Below, piece after piece: positions 44,532-53,864 of a DNA stretch of 64,000 nucleotides. The position numbers were made by a program, and so were the translations under genes. The stretch's first letter is position 1, and each line of letters opens with the position of its first letter. Source of the DNA: Collinsella tanakaei YIT 12063 (GTDB lineage Bacteria; Actinomycetota; Coriobacteriia; Coriobacteriales; Coriobacteriaceae); assembly GCF_000225705.1 (NCBI RefSeq), contig NZ_JH126467.1:319153-383152 (forward strand). The letters are read 5' to 3'. The notes below the pieces were generated by a model that worked only from the letters and a program-made list of their open reading frames with translations, was not told where the DNA came from and made no database searches.

Positions 44532-45250
44532 TGGCCAGACCCGTCATCGATATACGGGGCATCCATCGCATCTTCGAGTCTGACGCCGGCTTTGCCCACG
44601 TGCTGCACAACATCACGTTTAGCGTGCGGCCCGGTGAGTTCGTCGCCATTACCGGCCCGTCCGGATCCGGTAAGTCAACGCTCATGAACATCTTGGGATG
44701 CCTCGATACGCCCACATCGGGAACATACCTTCTGGAAGGGCTCAACGTCGCGGAGCTGGTCGATGACGAGCTTGCAGAGGTGCGCGCCACCCGTATTGGC
44801 TTCGTATTCCAAAGCTTCAACCTCCTGCCCCGCATGAGCGTGCTCGACAATGTCATGTTGCCCCTGGCTTACACGCAAGCCCCGCGCTTCCAACGCGAGA
44901 TGATGGCCGTTCACGCCCTGCAGGCGGTTGGCCTGCCGGTCGACCACTACGACCACCGCACCAACGAGCTCTCGGGCGGTCAGATGCAACGCGTCGCTAT
45001 CGCCCGCGCCCTGGTCAACGACCCAGCCATCATCCTGGCAGACGAGCCCACCGGCAACTTGGATTCGCACACCGGCCGCATGGTGCTTGAGACCTTCCAT
45101 AAGCTGAAGGACACCGGCAAGACAATCGTCCTCATCACCCATGACTCACACGTGGCAGCCGAGGCGGACCGCATCGTATCCATACGTGACGGCAGGCTCT
45201 ACCACGAAGACACCAGCGGCATCATCAGTACAACGGGAGGTGGACGATGA
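44531..45250 (+). CDS. ABC transporter ATPase, MacB type
   Basis: The 239-residue ATPase has Walker A GPSGSGKST, FVFQSFNLLPRM, signature LSGGQMQRVAIARA, Walker B IILADEPTGN and LITHDSH. The ATG overlaps the adaptor stop, and the stop overlaps the start of the permease gene, so the three are coupled. It is most likely the ATPase of an efflux complex. Confidence 0.95.
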   Translation: MARPVIDIRGIHRIFESDAGFAHVLHNITFSVRPGEFVAITGPSGSGKSTLMNILGCLDTPTSGTYLLEGLNVAELVDDELAEVRATRIGFVFQSFNLLPRMSVLDNVMLPLAYTQAPRFQREMMAVHALQAVGLPVDHYDHRTNELSGGQMQRVAIARALVNDPAIILADEPTGNLDSHTGRMVLETFHKLKDTGKTIVLITHDSHVAAEADRIVSIRDGRLYHEDTSGIISTTGGGR

Positions 45251-46464
45251 ACGCGCGCGACTTGCTCCGCGAAGCGGTTCGAGCCCTCGAAGCCAACAAG
45301 GGACGCAGCCTGCTCACCATCTTGGGCATAGTCATAGGCATCGCTTCGGTGATCGCTATGACTTCGCTCATCGGTGGCGTGAGAAACAACCTGGTAAGCG
45401 GCCTTGGCCTCAACGCCGCGCGCCTTGTTTACATCTCCGCTGCGAGCACCATGAATCAAGACACCGTCGACGACCTCAAAGCCGTCATGCCGTCATACGA
45501 GGCCATCGAGGGCACGGCCATGTCCTATACCCAAAAAAAGGTGAACGACAAGGACATCAGCATAAGCATCACCGGCGCCTCTAACCAATACTATGAGATG
45601 ACGGGCCAGCTCAAGCTAGTTGAAGGTCGTCTGTTCTCCCAACAAGAGGAGTCTGCCGATGCTCGCGTATGCATTATCGAGCGCAATGGCATCAAGATGC
45701 TCTTTGGAGACCCGCAAGCTTCTGTTGTGGGTAGAACCGTCGAGCTCGACGGCCGCGATTACCTCATTGTGGGCGTCTCTGAATCGCAATACCCCAGCGA
45801 GGACTACATGCAAGCGTACTTTCCCATGGGCACGGTCCTAAATGACTTCAACCAGGGGGACGAGTATCTATCGCAAGTCATCGGCCTTGTTCGCGAGGGC
45901 GAGGACGTAGACGCCGTGATGAGCGAGACCATCACCAAGCTCGCGACCATCATGGGCTATTCAGAGGACGAGGCGCAGGATATGATCTACTGCTACTCGA
46001 TGAAGTCCTCCATCGATTCGCTCAACAGCTTCATGATGTCCTTCCAGCTCATCATGGGCGCCGTCGCCGGCATCTCCCTTTTGGTGGGCGGCATAGGCAT
46101 CATGAACATGATGCTCACCAACGTGACCGAGCGCATCCGCGAGATCGGCATCAGGCGCGCGCTTGGAGCCACCAGGCGAGACATCACCGCCCAGTTCCTT
46201 ACCGAGTCGGCAGCGCTGTGCGTGACCGGCGGCATCATTGGAACCATCGCGGGCTTCGCCATCGCATGGGGGCTGGCCACGGTGGCAAGCTCGATGGACC
46301 TTACGTCGAGCATGGGTACCTCGGGAGTCATCACGCCCCTCATCTCCCCGCAGACAATCCTGCTCGCCGTTGGCCTCTCCATTGGAATCGGCCTTGTCTT
46401 TGGCTACTATCCCGCGCGCCGTGCGGCAAAGCTCGATCCGGTGGAATGTCTCCGTTACCAGTAA
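45247..46464 (+). CDS. MacB-type ABC permease
   Basis: The 405-residue permease has one N-terminal membrane helix (LLTILGIVIGIASVIAMTS, about 19-38), a large external domain, and three C-terminal FtsX helices with MLTNVTERIREIGIRRALGA, the coupling-helix motif of the family. It forms the last gene of adaptor-ATPase-permease. It overlaps the ATPase by four bases and is followed by a terminator. Confidence 0.95.
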   Translation: MNARDLLREAVRALEANKGRSLLTILGIVIGIASVIAMTSLIGGVRNNLVSGLGLNAARLVYISAASTMNQDTVDDLKAVMPSYEAIEGTAMSYTQKKVNDKDISISITGASNQYYEMTGQLKLVEGRLFSQQEESADARVCIIERNGIKMLFGDPQASVVGRTVELDGRDYLIVGVSESQYPSEDYMQAYFPMGTVLNDFNQGDEYLSQVIGLVREGEDVDAVMSETITKLATIMGYSEDEAQDMIYCYSMKSSIDSLNSFMMSFQLIMGAVAGISLLVGGIGIMNMMLTNVTERIREIGIRRALGATRRDITAQFLTESAALCVTGGIIGTIAGFAIAWGLATVASSMDLTSSMGTSGVITPLISPQTILLAVGLSIGIGLVFGYYPARRAAKLDPVECLRYQ

Positions 46465-46489
46465 GCCTTGCATTAGAGCAACCATGAGG

Positions 46490-46538
46490 CGGGAGCACCC
46501 TTGCGCGCATACGCGCGTTTAGGGCGCTCCCGTTTTTT
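46490..46538 (+). terminator. Terminator of the adaptor-ABC operon
   Basis: CGGGAGCaCCCT pairs with AGGGCGCTCCCG, with a nested hairpin of GCGCGC type in the loop, followed by six T. Confidence 0.9.
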
Positions 46539-46569
46539 ACCGAACTCGTTTATTGCGAAACGAATAAAC

Positions 46570-46615
46570 GCCCCGTCCATCCAGCCCTCATAACGGGCGC
46601 TCAGGTGGACGGGGC
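46570..46615. terminator. Terminator after the flippase-like gene
   Basis: GCCCCGTCCA pairs with TGGACGGGGC around a loop of about 26 bases. It lies 28 bases beyond the stop of the converging minus-strand gene and can serve both sides. Confidence 0.7.
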
Positions 46616-46642
46616 TCTTCCCTATCTATGTTCTGACTAATC

Positions 46643-48034
46643 CTAGCGCTTGCTGGCGGTGCGCTTTTTCTTCATCATCGTCGGAGATACGGTGATGCCC
46701 TCAGACGTCCTGCGAACAAGGACGCGTGCGTGAGAGGCCCTAGAAGGCCTTACCGTGGTCGCACTGGACTCAGGAGCGGCAGCGGGAGATTCCGCGGCGC
46801 TTTGGGCCGCTCTGGCGCCTTCGACCTCATGCAGCGCGACGGAAACAGTGTTTGCATGATGATGCGGTGTGGCGCCGTGGGACGCACCCCTTTTGCCCGA
46901 ACGCTTCTGCTTGGGCTTACCGACAAGCCGATCCCAACGCGCGTGGATGCTTTCATTGTGCGCGCTCTTAAGACCCAAAAGGGGCGCCGCCAGGATGGTG
47001 GGCGCGATAAAGGTGATCAGACGCCATAGCAGATAGCCGGCCGTGGCCGCCTCGCCATAGAAGTGTCCCAAGAACAGCGCAAATCCGCCTTCGGCTCCAC
47101 CTGTGCCGCCGGGAAGCGGGACAGCGGAGCTCAAGAGTTGAACAAACGCCGAGGCCGCCATGACGGAGAGGAAATCGACATCGTGCTTGCCAAACGCCAG
47201 CATGATGAAATACGGGACCAAGTAGAAGAAAGCAAGCTGCAGCAAGGTGATGACCACGGTGAGCGCCATGGAGCTGAAGTGGCCGGCCGAGAGCTTGAAC
47301 TTCTCGGAGAAGGAATACACCTCGCCGTCAACAAAGGCGCGCCAGCGCTCTACCTTGGCCGTGGAGACGCCAACGCGTGCAAGGATGGTAAGGCCCCAAT
47401 GGGCCACGCGTATAACCGTCTTGGGCATAAGGGCGATGGCGAAAATCATGAGCAGGATCATGACGTGCCCGCCAAAGCTGAAGAAGCACAGGATGGTTAG
47501 CGCCTGGACGTCCGAATAGCGCTCCAAAAAGAACGGCATGCGGGCGGCGAGCAGTATCGCTCCCCAAACAACCAAACCGAACTGGTAGACGATGAAGCGC
47601 GTGAACTGAGTGGCTCCAGCCTCACCCACGTTCTGGCCGGCTTTGGTGAGGCGGTAGATCTGCGCGGGCGTGGAGCCCATCATCATGGGCGTCAGGTTAC
47701 CAAAGAAGATGCCGCTCGCCTCGACCGAGATAAGGTCGCGAATTCCCACGGGAGAGTTGGGATCGAGCCAGACGGCGATCGCATACGCGGCGATACCGAA
47801 GATGAGATAGAGAAGCATGCAGACGCAGGCGGCAACAAGCCAAGGAGCCTGAACGTTCTTCATGGCATCCATGAACTGAGCAACCTGGCCGGTTGCAACC
47901 AGATACACGACAAAGCAGAGAAGCGCAAAGCCGATGAAGATTGCTCCACGGCGCGCGCTCTTATGGTCGTCGCCGCCTGCGGGCTGCGCGTCAACGCGAG
48001 GCTTGGGGGCGGCTGTGTTGGTCGAGTCAACCAT
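46643..48034 (-). CDS. Flippase-like (LPG synthase TM/UPF0104) membrane protein
   Basis: The 463-residue protein has about eight membrane helices from residue 30 to 340. The motif FFGNLTPMMMGSTPAQIYRL and the later LPLPGGTGGAEGGFALF are hallmarks of the lysylphosphatidylglycerol synthase membrane-region/AglD family, which is thought to move lipids or lipid-linked sugars. The C-terminal about 100 residues are hydrophilic, His/Ala/Ser-rich and end in KKKRTASKR. It is made alone between terminators and tRNA genes. A lipid flippase role is inferred from the family. Confidence 0.85.
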   Translation of the reverse strand: MVDSTNTAAPKPRVDAQPAGGDDHKSARRGAIFIGFALLCFVVYLVATGQVAQFMDAMKNVQAPWLVAACVCMLLYLIFGIAAYAIAVWLDPNSPVGIRDLISVEASGIFFGNLTPMMMGSTPAQIYRLTKAGQNVGEAGATQFTRFIVYQFGLVVWGAILLAARMPFFLERYSDVQALTILCFFSFGGHVMILLMIFAIALMPKTVIRVAHWGLTILARVGVSTAKVERWRAFVDGEVYSFSEKFKLSAGHFSSMALTVVITLLQLAFFYLVPYFIMLAFGKHDVDFLSVMAASAFVQLLSSAVPLPGGTGGAEGGFALFLGHFYGEAATAGYLLWRLITFIAPTILAAPLLGLKSAHNESIHARWDRLVGKPKQKRSGKRGASHGATPHHHANTVSVALHEVEGARAAQSAAESPAAAPESSATTVRPSRASHARVLVRRTSEGITVSPTMMKKKRTASKR

Positions 48035-48198
48035 AGTGCTCCTACAAGGTCCCTAGAGAGTTACATCCCTATTGTACGTTTGATGATGCGCAACGGGCGC
48101 GTGGTTGTACCGCAAAGACGAATTCAAAGCATCCCCGCAACCATCAAAGAATTGTCGACATACTTATAGAAGCGGAGATTGCGAGTTTAGATAAATAA

Positions 48199-48220
48199 AC
48201 AGGCCGGATACCCGGCCTGT
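48199..48220 (-). terminator. Terminator of the tRNA operon
   Basis: ACAGGCCGG pairs with CCGGCCTGT around a four-base loop, with TTTATTTAT on the minus strand after it. Confidence 0.75.
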
Positions 48221-48227
48221 AAACTGT

Positions 48228-48304
48228 TGGTAGCCCGTACCGGATTCGAACCGGTGATCTCCGCCTTGAGAGGGCGGCGTCCTGAACCGCTAGACGAACG
48301 GGCC
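48228..48304 (-). tRNA. tRNA-Glu (CTC), copy 1
   Basis: The 77-base sequence folds as a tRNA with an anticodon stem CCGCC/GGCGG, loop CTCTCAA and anticodon CTC, decoding GAG. The T-loop GGTTCGAATCC is canonical. CCA is encoded. The first pair is G-U. Confidence 0.95.
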
Positions 48305-48343
48305 AAATATGTAATGGGACTATCTGAGTGTCCCGAAAACTCA

Positions 48344-48420
48344 TGGTAGCCCGTACCGGATTCGAACCGGTGATCTCCGCCTTGAGAGGGCGGCGTCCTG
48401 AACCGCTAGACGAACGGGCC
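48344..48420 (-). tRNA. tRNA-Glu (CTC), copy 2
   Basis: Identical over its full 77 bases to the copy 116 bases away, including the encoded CCA. Confidence 0.95.
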
Positions 48421-48441
48421 AACTAGAAGGAGCAAACAACT

Positions 48442-48515
48442 TGGCTGGGATGGAGGGAGTCGAACCCCCATTGACGGAACCAGAATCCGCTGTCCTGCCA
48501 TTAGACGACATCCCA
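48442..48515 (-). tRNA. tRNA-Gln (CTG)
   Basis: The 74-base sequence has acceptor TGGGATG/CATCCCA, anticodon loop TTCTGGT with anticodon CTG (decoding CAG), a T-loop GGTTCGACTCC and encoded CCA. It is the first gene of the minus-strand tRNA group with the two tRNA-Glu. Confidence 0.95.
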
Positions 48516-48632
48516 ATCGGTTGTTGTCTGCGCCCCTCAGCGCGAGAAAACATAATACGGGAGGTCTCCCCCAGACGCAAGCGTGAACCTCAAAAAAGTT
48601 TGTATTTGTGTTCACCTTATGGAGTACGCAGG

Positions 48633-49265
48633 TCAGAGAGGTGTATCGATAAGGCTGAACACGCGGGTGGAGACACGACGTACCAAGGAAGGCGAGTGCG
48701 AGACGAAGATGAGACCCAGGCCCTCCTCCGTCAGCCGCACCATCTCCCCCATCAGCTGCGCCTGAGTCACAGCATCGAGCATGGCCGTAGCCTCATCGGC
48801 GATAAGGTAGGCGGGATCGACCAAAAGGGCCCGCACCATGCTAAGGCGCATGAGCTCACCGCCCGATAGCTCATGCGGATATCGATTGAGCCAGGATGCC
48901 TTCGCGTCGAATCTGTCAAGGAGTCGCTCTAGGGACTGCTTGGACACCGCCCCGGCATCCTCAAGCGACCTGGACACCCTGGCACGAGGATCGAAGGCGA
49001 GCTCTGGTTGCTGCCACAGCAGCTGCACAGGCATGGGACGCCCAGCGAAGCTTTCTATGTTGGCACCGTCAATCTCAACTGTTCCCTGCGATAGCCTAAG
49101 ATATCCGGCCAAAATGCGGCAGAGCGTGGTCTTGCCCGTACCAGAAGGGGCTGAAATGGCAACCCGCTCGCCCGGTCTCACGGTAAGGTCAATGTTAGAG
49201 AACAGTATGTCACCGCAAGGGTGCCGATATGCTACTCCAGATGCTATGAGTGTCACAGGCATCAC
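48633..49265 (-). CDS. ABC ATPase of an Opp/Nik-type importer (second ATPase)
   Basis: The 210-residue ATPase has Walker A APSGTGKTT, signature LSGGELMRLSMVRA, Walker B YLIADEATA and VSHSPS. It is short for DppF/NikE and lacks the C-terminal oligopeptide extension, as in NikE-like proteins. Its start overlaps the stop of the first ATPase. It is the last gene of the five-gene importer. Confidence 0.9.
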   Translation of the reverse strand: MMPVTLIASGVAYRHPCGDILFSNIDLTVRPGERVAISAPSGTGKTTLCRILAGYLRLSQGTVEIDGANIESFAGRPMPVQLLWQQPELAFDPRARVSRSLEDAGAVSKQSLERLLDRFDAKASWLNRYPHELSGGELMRLSMVRALLVDPAYLIADEATAMLDAVTQAQLMGEMVRLTEEGLGLIFVSHSPSLVRRVSTRVFSLIDTPL

Positions 49266-50200
49266 CGCCTTTTGCTACTGATATCAGGCGAGTTGAAAAA
49301 GTCGTGCTCGGGAAGCGCATGCCACAGCGCTTTCGAAAATGAATGGTCGAGACGATCGGGAGAGGCAAACGAGGCGGTCGAGGTTTCCTCGACAACGGTT
49401 CCAGCGTGGAAGATAGCGACCCTGTCCGCACATCGCAGCGCAAGCTCGATATCATGCGTGATCAGCAGCACTCCCCCGCCAGCATCGGCAAAACGGCGCA
49501 AGTCACCGATGGCGCGCAGGGCCAAATCCAAATCCAATCCCGGCGTGGGCTCATCGGCAATAATGAGGCGAGGATCGTCCATCAGCGCACAAAGCAACAG
49601 AACGCGCCTGAGCATGCCTCCAGACAGCTCGTGCGGATACATGCACTCCACGTCGGCTCCAAGCCCGTATTGGGCGAATAGCGACCTCATACGGGGCCGT
49701 CGCTCTTCAAGCGAAGCGCGACGCTCACGGCGCGTCGCCCCCCGTGGTGCACCGATCACCTGTCGGCCGATGGGCATGAGAGGGTCGAGGTTGGAGACGC
49801 TTTGCGGAACCATGGAGAGCCCGTTGCCGCGAAGCGCTTGGATACGGCCCGCATCAAGCCGCTCGCCATCGAACCAGATAGTTCCAGACACGATTTCATT
49901 TGGCTGCCAAAAACCCATGATAGCGTCGGCCAGCACGGTTTTGCCCGACCCGCTCGCGCCTACAAGCGCCAGAACTTCGCCCTTATGCACGGACAGGTTC
50001 AGGTCATGAACCACCGGAGCGATAATTTTGCCAGCGGAGAAATACGACGCATCAGGTTCGTACATCTCAAAGCCAACCGAAAGGTCTTCGATAGCCAGCA
50101 GGTGGTGTTCGCCGGGATGCGCTGACGTCGCAGCGTGGGAATGGTGATGGTGGAACTCGCTATCATGATGCGGTCCATGCCTCAATGGTTCCTTGTTCAT
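49262..50200 (-). CDS. ABC ATPase with His-rich N-terminus (NikD-like)
   Basis: The 312-residue ATPase begins with a His-rich leader: 11 His in the first 33 residues, including HHHH at 17-20, then HPGEHH. A normal DppD/NikD-type ATPase follows, with Walker A GASGSGKTV, signature LSGGMLRRVLLLCA, Walker B LIIADEPTPGLD and LITHD. The His-rich part would suit nickel, cobalt or zinc binding. It overlaps both neighbours by four bases. Confidence 0.88.
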   Translation of the reverse strand: MNKEPLRHGPHHDSEFHHHHSHAATSAHPGEHHLLAIEDLSVGFEMYEPDASYFSAGKIIAPVVHDLNLSVHKGEVLALVGASGSGKTVLADAIMGFWQPNEIVSGTIWFDGERLDAGRIQALRGNGLSMVPQSVSNLDPLMPIGRQVIGAPRGATRRERRASLEERRPRMRSLFAQYGLGADVECMYPHELSGGMLRRVLLLCALMDDPRLIIADEPTPGLDLDLALRAIGDLRRFADAGGGVLLITHDIELALRCADRVAIFHAGTVVEETSTASFASPDRLDHSFSKALWHALPEHDFFNSPDISSKRR

Positions 50201-51084
50201 AGCTGCACCCCCTCCTTAGAAATCAACGTTCGAAGCGACGAGCCCACCTTCTCGAACAACAGCACGGTGAACAGCAGCGCGAGCCCGGGAAAGACCGCCA
50301 ACCACCAAGAGCCGGACGACAGGTAACCCATGGCTTCGGATAGGATCACACCGATCGCCGGCTCCTCCGGAGAAAGCCCGAAACCCAGAAACGTGATGGA
50401 CGCCTCGTGCAAGATGGCGTGGGGAAACAGCAGCACCAATCCAACGACAAACTGCGGAAGCACCGCGGGCAAGATATGGCGAAACGCGATAGCGGGCCAG
50501 CTTGAACCAAGGGAACGCGCGCACTGGATATGGGGTTCGCTGCGGACCTGCAGCATTTCCGCACGTAGGACGCGGGCAAGGCTGGGCCAGTGCGTGACGG
50601 AGACGCCAACGAAGACGCCCAACGCACCGCGACCCAGGGCGTAGCTTATGAGGACCAAAAGCACGATATGGGGGATGCCCATAACCAGGTCGATAAGCCA
50701 GCACACCACGGCGTCCGCGAAGCGCCCACCAAATGACGCGATCGAAGCCAGAAGAAAGGCAATAACAGAGGAAGCGAGCGCGGCGATGAGGCCGATGTAT
50801 ATAGAGGTGGAAAGACCGCACACGGTTCGCGCAAGCATATCTCGTCCCATCCAGTCTGTGCCAAAAAGATGGACGAGGCTTGGCCCCAGGCCTTTGAGCG
50901 TGAAGTCGGCGCGGACCGCGGTATCGTGCAGCATGGGCCCTAGAGCCACAATGATGACGAGCGCGGCACAACATAAGATGATGGAGACGAGCAATGCGCG
51001 CCGCCCTGTCAGCGCACTTGCGTGACGGCCGTCATGCAAAAGGTGGCCCGAGCGCTCGGGCCAGGCGCTACAGTTGTCCTGCAT
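50197..51084 (-). CDS. Importer permease, DppC/NikC-like
   Basis: The 295-residue permease has a basic N-terminus, a first membrane helix near 30-50, the GTDWMGRDMLARTVCG motif (family GTDxxGRD), and the permease loop HWPSLARVLRAEML near residue 180. About six helices are seen. It overlaps the upstream permease by 17 bases and the ATPase by four. Confidence 0.93.
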   Translation of the reverse strand: MQDNCSAWPERSGHLLHDGRHASALTGRRALLVSIILCCAALVIIVALGPMLHDTAVRADFTLKGLGPSLVHLFGTDWMGRDMLARTVCGLSTSIYIGLIAALASSVIAFLLASIASFGGRFADAVVCWLIDLVMGIPHIVLLVLISYALGRGALGVFVGVSVTHWPSLARVLRAEMLQVRSEPHIQCARSLGSSWPAIAFRHILPAVLPQFVVGLVLLFPHAILHEASITFLGFGLSPEEPAIGVILSEAMGYLSSGSWWLAVFPGLALLFTVLLFEKVGSSLRTLISKEGVQL

Positions 51085-52126
51085 GGAACAATCCCCCCTT
51101 CACGCGGGGGTCGAGCACCTCTTGAATGAGGTTGGAGATGAGGTTTCCCGCAAAGACTATGCATGACGTGGCAAGCGCGATGCCAACGAGTAAGGGTGCG
51201 TCCCCACCAAGACCGGCGGTGACAGCCGCCTGCCCAAGCCCGGGGTAGGAAAAGACCTGCTCCACCAAGACCGACCCACCGATGATCTCGCCAATCGACG
51301 CGAACTGCAGCGTAATGGCCGGCATGGCCAAATTCCTCAACCCGTGGTGGACGAGGACGGACCAAGACGACTCGCCGCGCGAAGAAGCGAACCGCGCGTA
51401 ATCAGACGCAAGGAAGTCGATGGTCTTCTCGCGCGTATGCAAGGCGATACTGGCGACGCCGGTCAGCGACAAGACCAGCGCGGGCAGCGCCGCGTGATAG
51501 AACTTGGTCGCAAGCGACACGGATGCGGACGATTCACCTATAGGTATGGAGAAGCCCAGCGGAAACCAGCCCAACTGGACGGAAAACACCATGAGGGCGA
51601 TAAGGCCCAGCCAAAATGTAGGGGACGTCGACAGCACGTAGCAGTATCCCTTGATAACGGTATCGACCGCGGTCCCGCGCTTTGCACCGGCGGCGACCCC
51701 AAGGCAAAAGCCCGCAATGCCCGATATGCACCACGCGACGGCGAGCAAAACGATGGAACAGGAAAGCTTTTCGGCAACAACCTGTATAACGGGAGCGTTG
51801 TACCTAAGGCTGTACCCCAAGTCTCCGGCCAGCGCGTCGGAAACCCATGCAGCATAGCGCGCGAGAACGCTTTGGCCAACGCCCCAGCGCTCCGCGAGCG
51901 CAGCCCTCTTTTCAGCACTCATGGTAAGGTATGCCGCTTGCCCGACATTTGCCTGCACGGGATCGATGGGCGACATGCCAACAAGTAGAAATGTAATGAA
52001 GCTCACGGCGATAAGCAGCAGCGCGAAGCGGGCCCCCGTTGCCAACAGCCAACGGAGTTTTGAGCCGTCGACGCGCGGGGATAACGAAGATGAACGAGGT
52101 CTCAAAAGACTTCCCAACAAGGACAA
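51068..52126 (-). CDS. Importer permease, DppB/NikB-like
   Basis: The 352-residue permease has the N-terminal domain ending in GDLGYSLRYNAPV, six membrane helices, and EQVFSYPGLGQAAV with the EAA-type loop ASSRGESSWSVLVHHGLRN. The first start is a TTG at 52126 with no good ribosome site; a slightly later start is possible. It is the first permease after the binding-protein gene. Confidence 0.9.
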   Translation of the reverse strand: MSLLGSLLRPRSSSLSPRVDGSKLRWLLATGARFALLLIAVSFITFLLVGMSPIDPVQANVGQAAYLTMSAEKRAALAERWGVGQSVLARYAAWVSDALAGDLGYSLRYNAPVIQVVAEKLSCSIVLLAVAWCISGIAGFCLGVAAGAKRGTAVDTVIKGYCYVLSTSPTFWLGLIALMVFSVQLGWFPLGFSIPIGESSASVSLATKFYHAALPALVLSLTGVASIALHTREKTIDFLASDYARFASSRGESSWSVLVHHGLRNLAMPAITLQFASIGEIIGGSVLVEQVFSYPGLGQAAVTAGLGGDAPLLVGIALATSCIVFAGNLISNLIQEVLDPRVKGGLFHAGQL

Positions 52127-52127
52127 G

Positions 52128-52147
52128 GCCCGTCGCCACGAACGGGC
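52128..52147 (-). other. Stem-loop between binding-protein and permease genes
   Basis: GCCCGT and ACGGGC arms lie directly between the two genes, partly over the first permease start. Such structures commonly raise the amount of binding-protein mRNA relative to the rest; this is inferred here. Confidence 0.5.
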
Positions 52148-52180
52148 GCGGGCCGTATGGACAAAGCGGACGAGAAATGA

Positions 52181-53842
52181 CTACCGGGACCAAGACCAGG
52201 TGTCGACGTTGTTCACCAAAGACCAACCGTGGCCGTGGGGGTGCGGCTTTTGCTTCGCCACATCCAGGCCGCTGCGTTTCCAATACAGATGGTCCACGTT
52301 GGCGATCCAGCACCAGGTCGAGGCGCCCTGCGGGGCCACACCCTCTTCACCATCCCACATGGCCTTCTTCCAAAACGAATAGGATTCCTCAAGGGTGGTT
52401 TGAGCCAGCGCCTGGTCAAGATAAGCGTCGACCATCTCGCTCTCGTAGCAGGGATAGTTGCCCCAGCCCGTGGAATAGTGCAGCTCGTACACCTCAACCG
52501 GCGCATTGGAGCCCCAGCCCCACAGCACGGGTGATTCAAACTGATGCAGGTAGATCTCATCCCAGCTAGCGCCTCGCGGCGTGGCCTCGATACCCAGCTC
52601 GAGTACTTGATTGCAAAACTCGTTTGCAAGGGCCTGGCGAGCCGAGTCGTCAGAAGAGTACCAGACGTCGAATGCGGCGCGAACGCCATCGCGCTCGCGG
52701 ATTCCGTCAGAGCCCGCGCTCCACCCCGCCTCGTCCAAAAGCTGCTTGGCGCGATCAAGGTTGTAATCAACAACCATATCATCGCTGGACCAAGGCATCC
52801 CGTCCCCCACGCTATATGCGACGTGCCCATATCCGTTCAACACGTGCTCAACCATGCTGGAGCGGTCGATTCCGCAGTTGATGGCGCGTCTGATCGCGAT
52901 ATCGCAGGTGACATCGTTGCCTGCATTGTAGGCGATGTCGCCCTCGAGAACCTTGGTGGCGCCGGCGGCGAGGGTTGGCAGCGAGATGCCGCGCGAGTCC
53001 ACCGTCTTGTAGTTCGCGAGCTCAAAGCCATCGATGGTTTGCTCCGAATACGTGGGATAGGTGAACGCGATATCGACCTGACCGGATTTGGCGGCAGCAA
53101 AAGCGGCGTCCTCGGCCATGAACACAACCACCACGCGCTCCATATTTGGCTTGTCGCCGTAGTAATCCGGGTTGGCGGTAAAGATGACCTGCTGGCCCTT
53201 ATCCCACTGCTCGAGCATGTAGCGGCCCGATCCAATGGGGGCGGACCCGTAATCCTCCCCGTAGGCGTGCTCCGGGACGATACCTAGCACCGCAAGGGTG
53301 AACAGAAGGGCGTTGTAGGGTTTGTTGAGGCGGACCTCAAGGACATGGTCGTCGGTGGCGACGGCGGTATCGACCATGGACAAATCCGCTTCGGACGTAT
53401 CGCCCTGGGCGACCGAGTTGATAGTGAAGGCGACATCTTGAGCCGTCAGAGGCTCGCCGTCCGTAAACTTGACGTCGTCGCGCAGCTCAAACGTCCACAC
53501 CAACCCGTCTTCCGAGCAATAATAATTCGTCGCGAGGTCGCCGACGATCTCCATCTGGTCGTTGGTTGTGACCAACGTGGATTGGATGAGGGGCTCATGC
53601 ACGTGCTCGCCGCACCCCCACGCGACCAAGGGGTCGAAGCCCGCGGCAGGCTCGCTGCCGGCGTTCATCGCAATGGTGACGGTGTGATCGCGATCGACAG
53701 GGGAAGACCCGGCGGGATCAACGCTACCAGAGCCGGAGCAGCCCGCAAGACCAGTAGATGCTGCAAGTGAAATTGCAGACGCAAGCGACCCTCCAACCAA
53801 TGTCCTTCTATTGATTGGACGAGATGAAACGGCGTGATTCAT
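52181..53842 (-). CDS. Substrate-binding lipoprotein (SBP_bac_5), probable metal importer
   Basis: The 553-residue protein starts with an RR-containing signal (NRRTLVGG) and a lipobox LAGC at about residues 31-34. The rest is a family 5 solute-binding protein with LVWTFELRDDVKFTDGEPLTAQDV and RRAINCGIDR. The C-terminus, KPHPHGHGWSLVNN, is His-rich and resembles nickel-type members; the His-rich ATPase points the same way. Dipeptides remain possible. It heads the importer genes and has a promoter with palindromes upstream. Confidence 0.9.
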   Translation of the reverse strand: MNHAVSSRPINRRTLVGGSLASAISLAASTGLAGCSGSGSVDPAGSSPVDRDHTVTIAMNAGSEPAAGFDPLVAWGCGEHVHEPLIQSTLVTTNDQMEIVGDLATNYYCSEDGLVWTFELRDDVKFTDGEPLTAQDVAFTINSVAQGDTSEADLSMVDTAVATDDHVLEVRLNKPYNALLFTLAVLGIVPEHAYGEDYGSAPIGSGRYMLEQWDKGQQVIFTANPDYYGDKPNMERVVVVFMAEDAAFAAAKSGQVDIAFTYPTYSEQTIDGFELANYKTVDSRGISLPTLAAGATKVLEGDIAYNAGNDVTCDIAIRRAINCGIDRSSMVEHVLNGYGHVAYSVGDGMPWSSDDMVVDYNLDRAKQLLDEAGWSAGSDGIRERDGVRAAFDVWYSSDDSARQALANEFCNQVLELGIEATPRGASWDEIYLHQFESPVLWGWGSNAPVEVYELHYSTGWGNYPCYESEMVDAYLDQALAQTTLEESYSFWKKAMWDGEEGVAPQGASTWCWIANVDHLYWKRSGLDVAKQKPHPHGHGWSLVNNVDTWSWSR

Positions 53843-53864
53843 GAGCTGACCCCAATGAGTGTTA

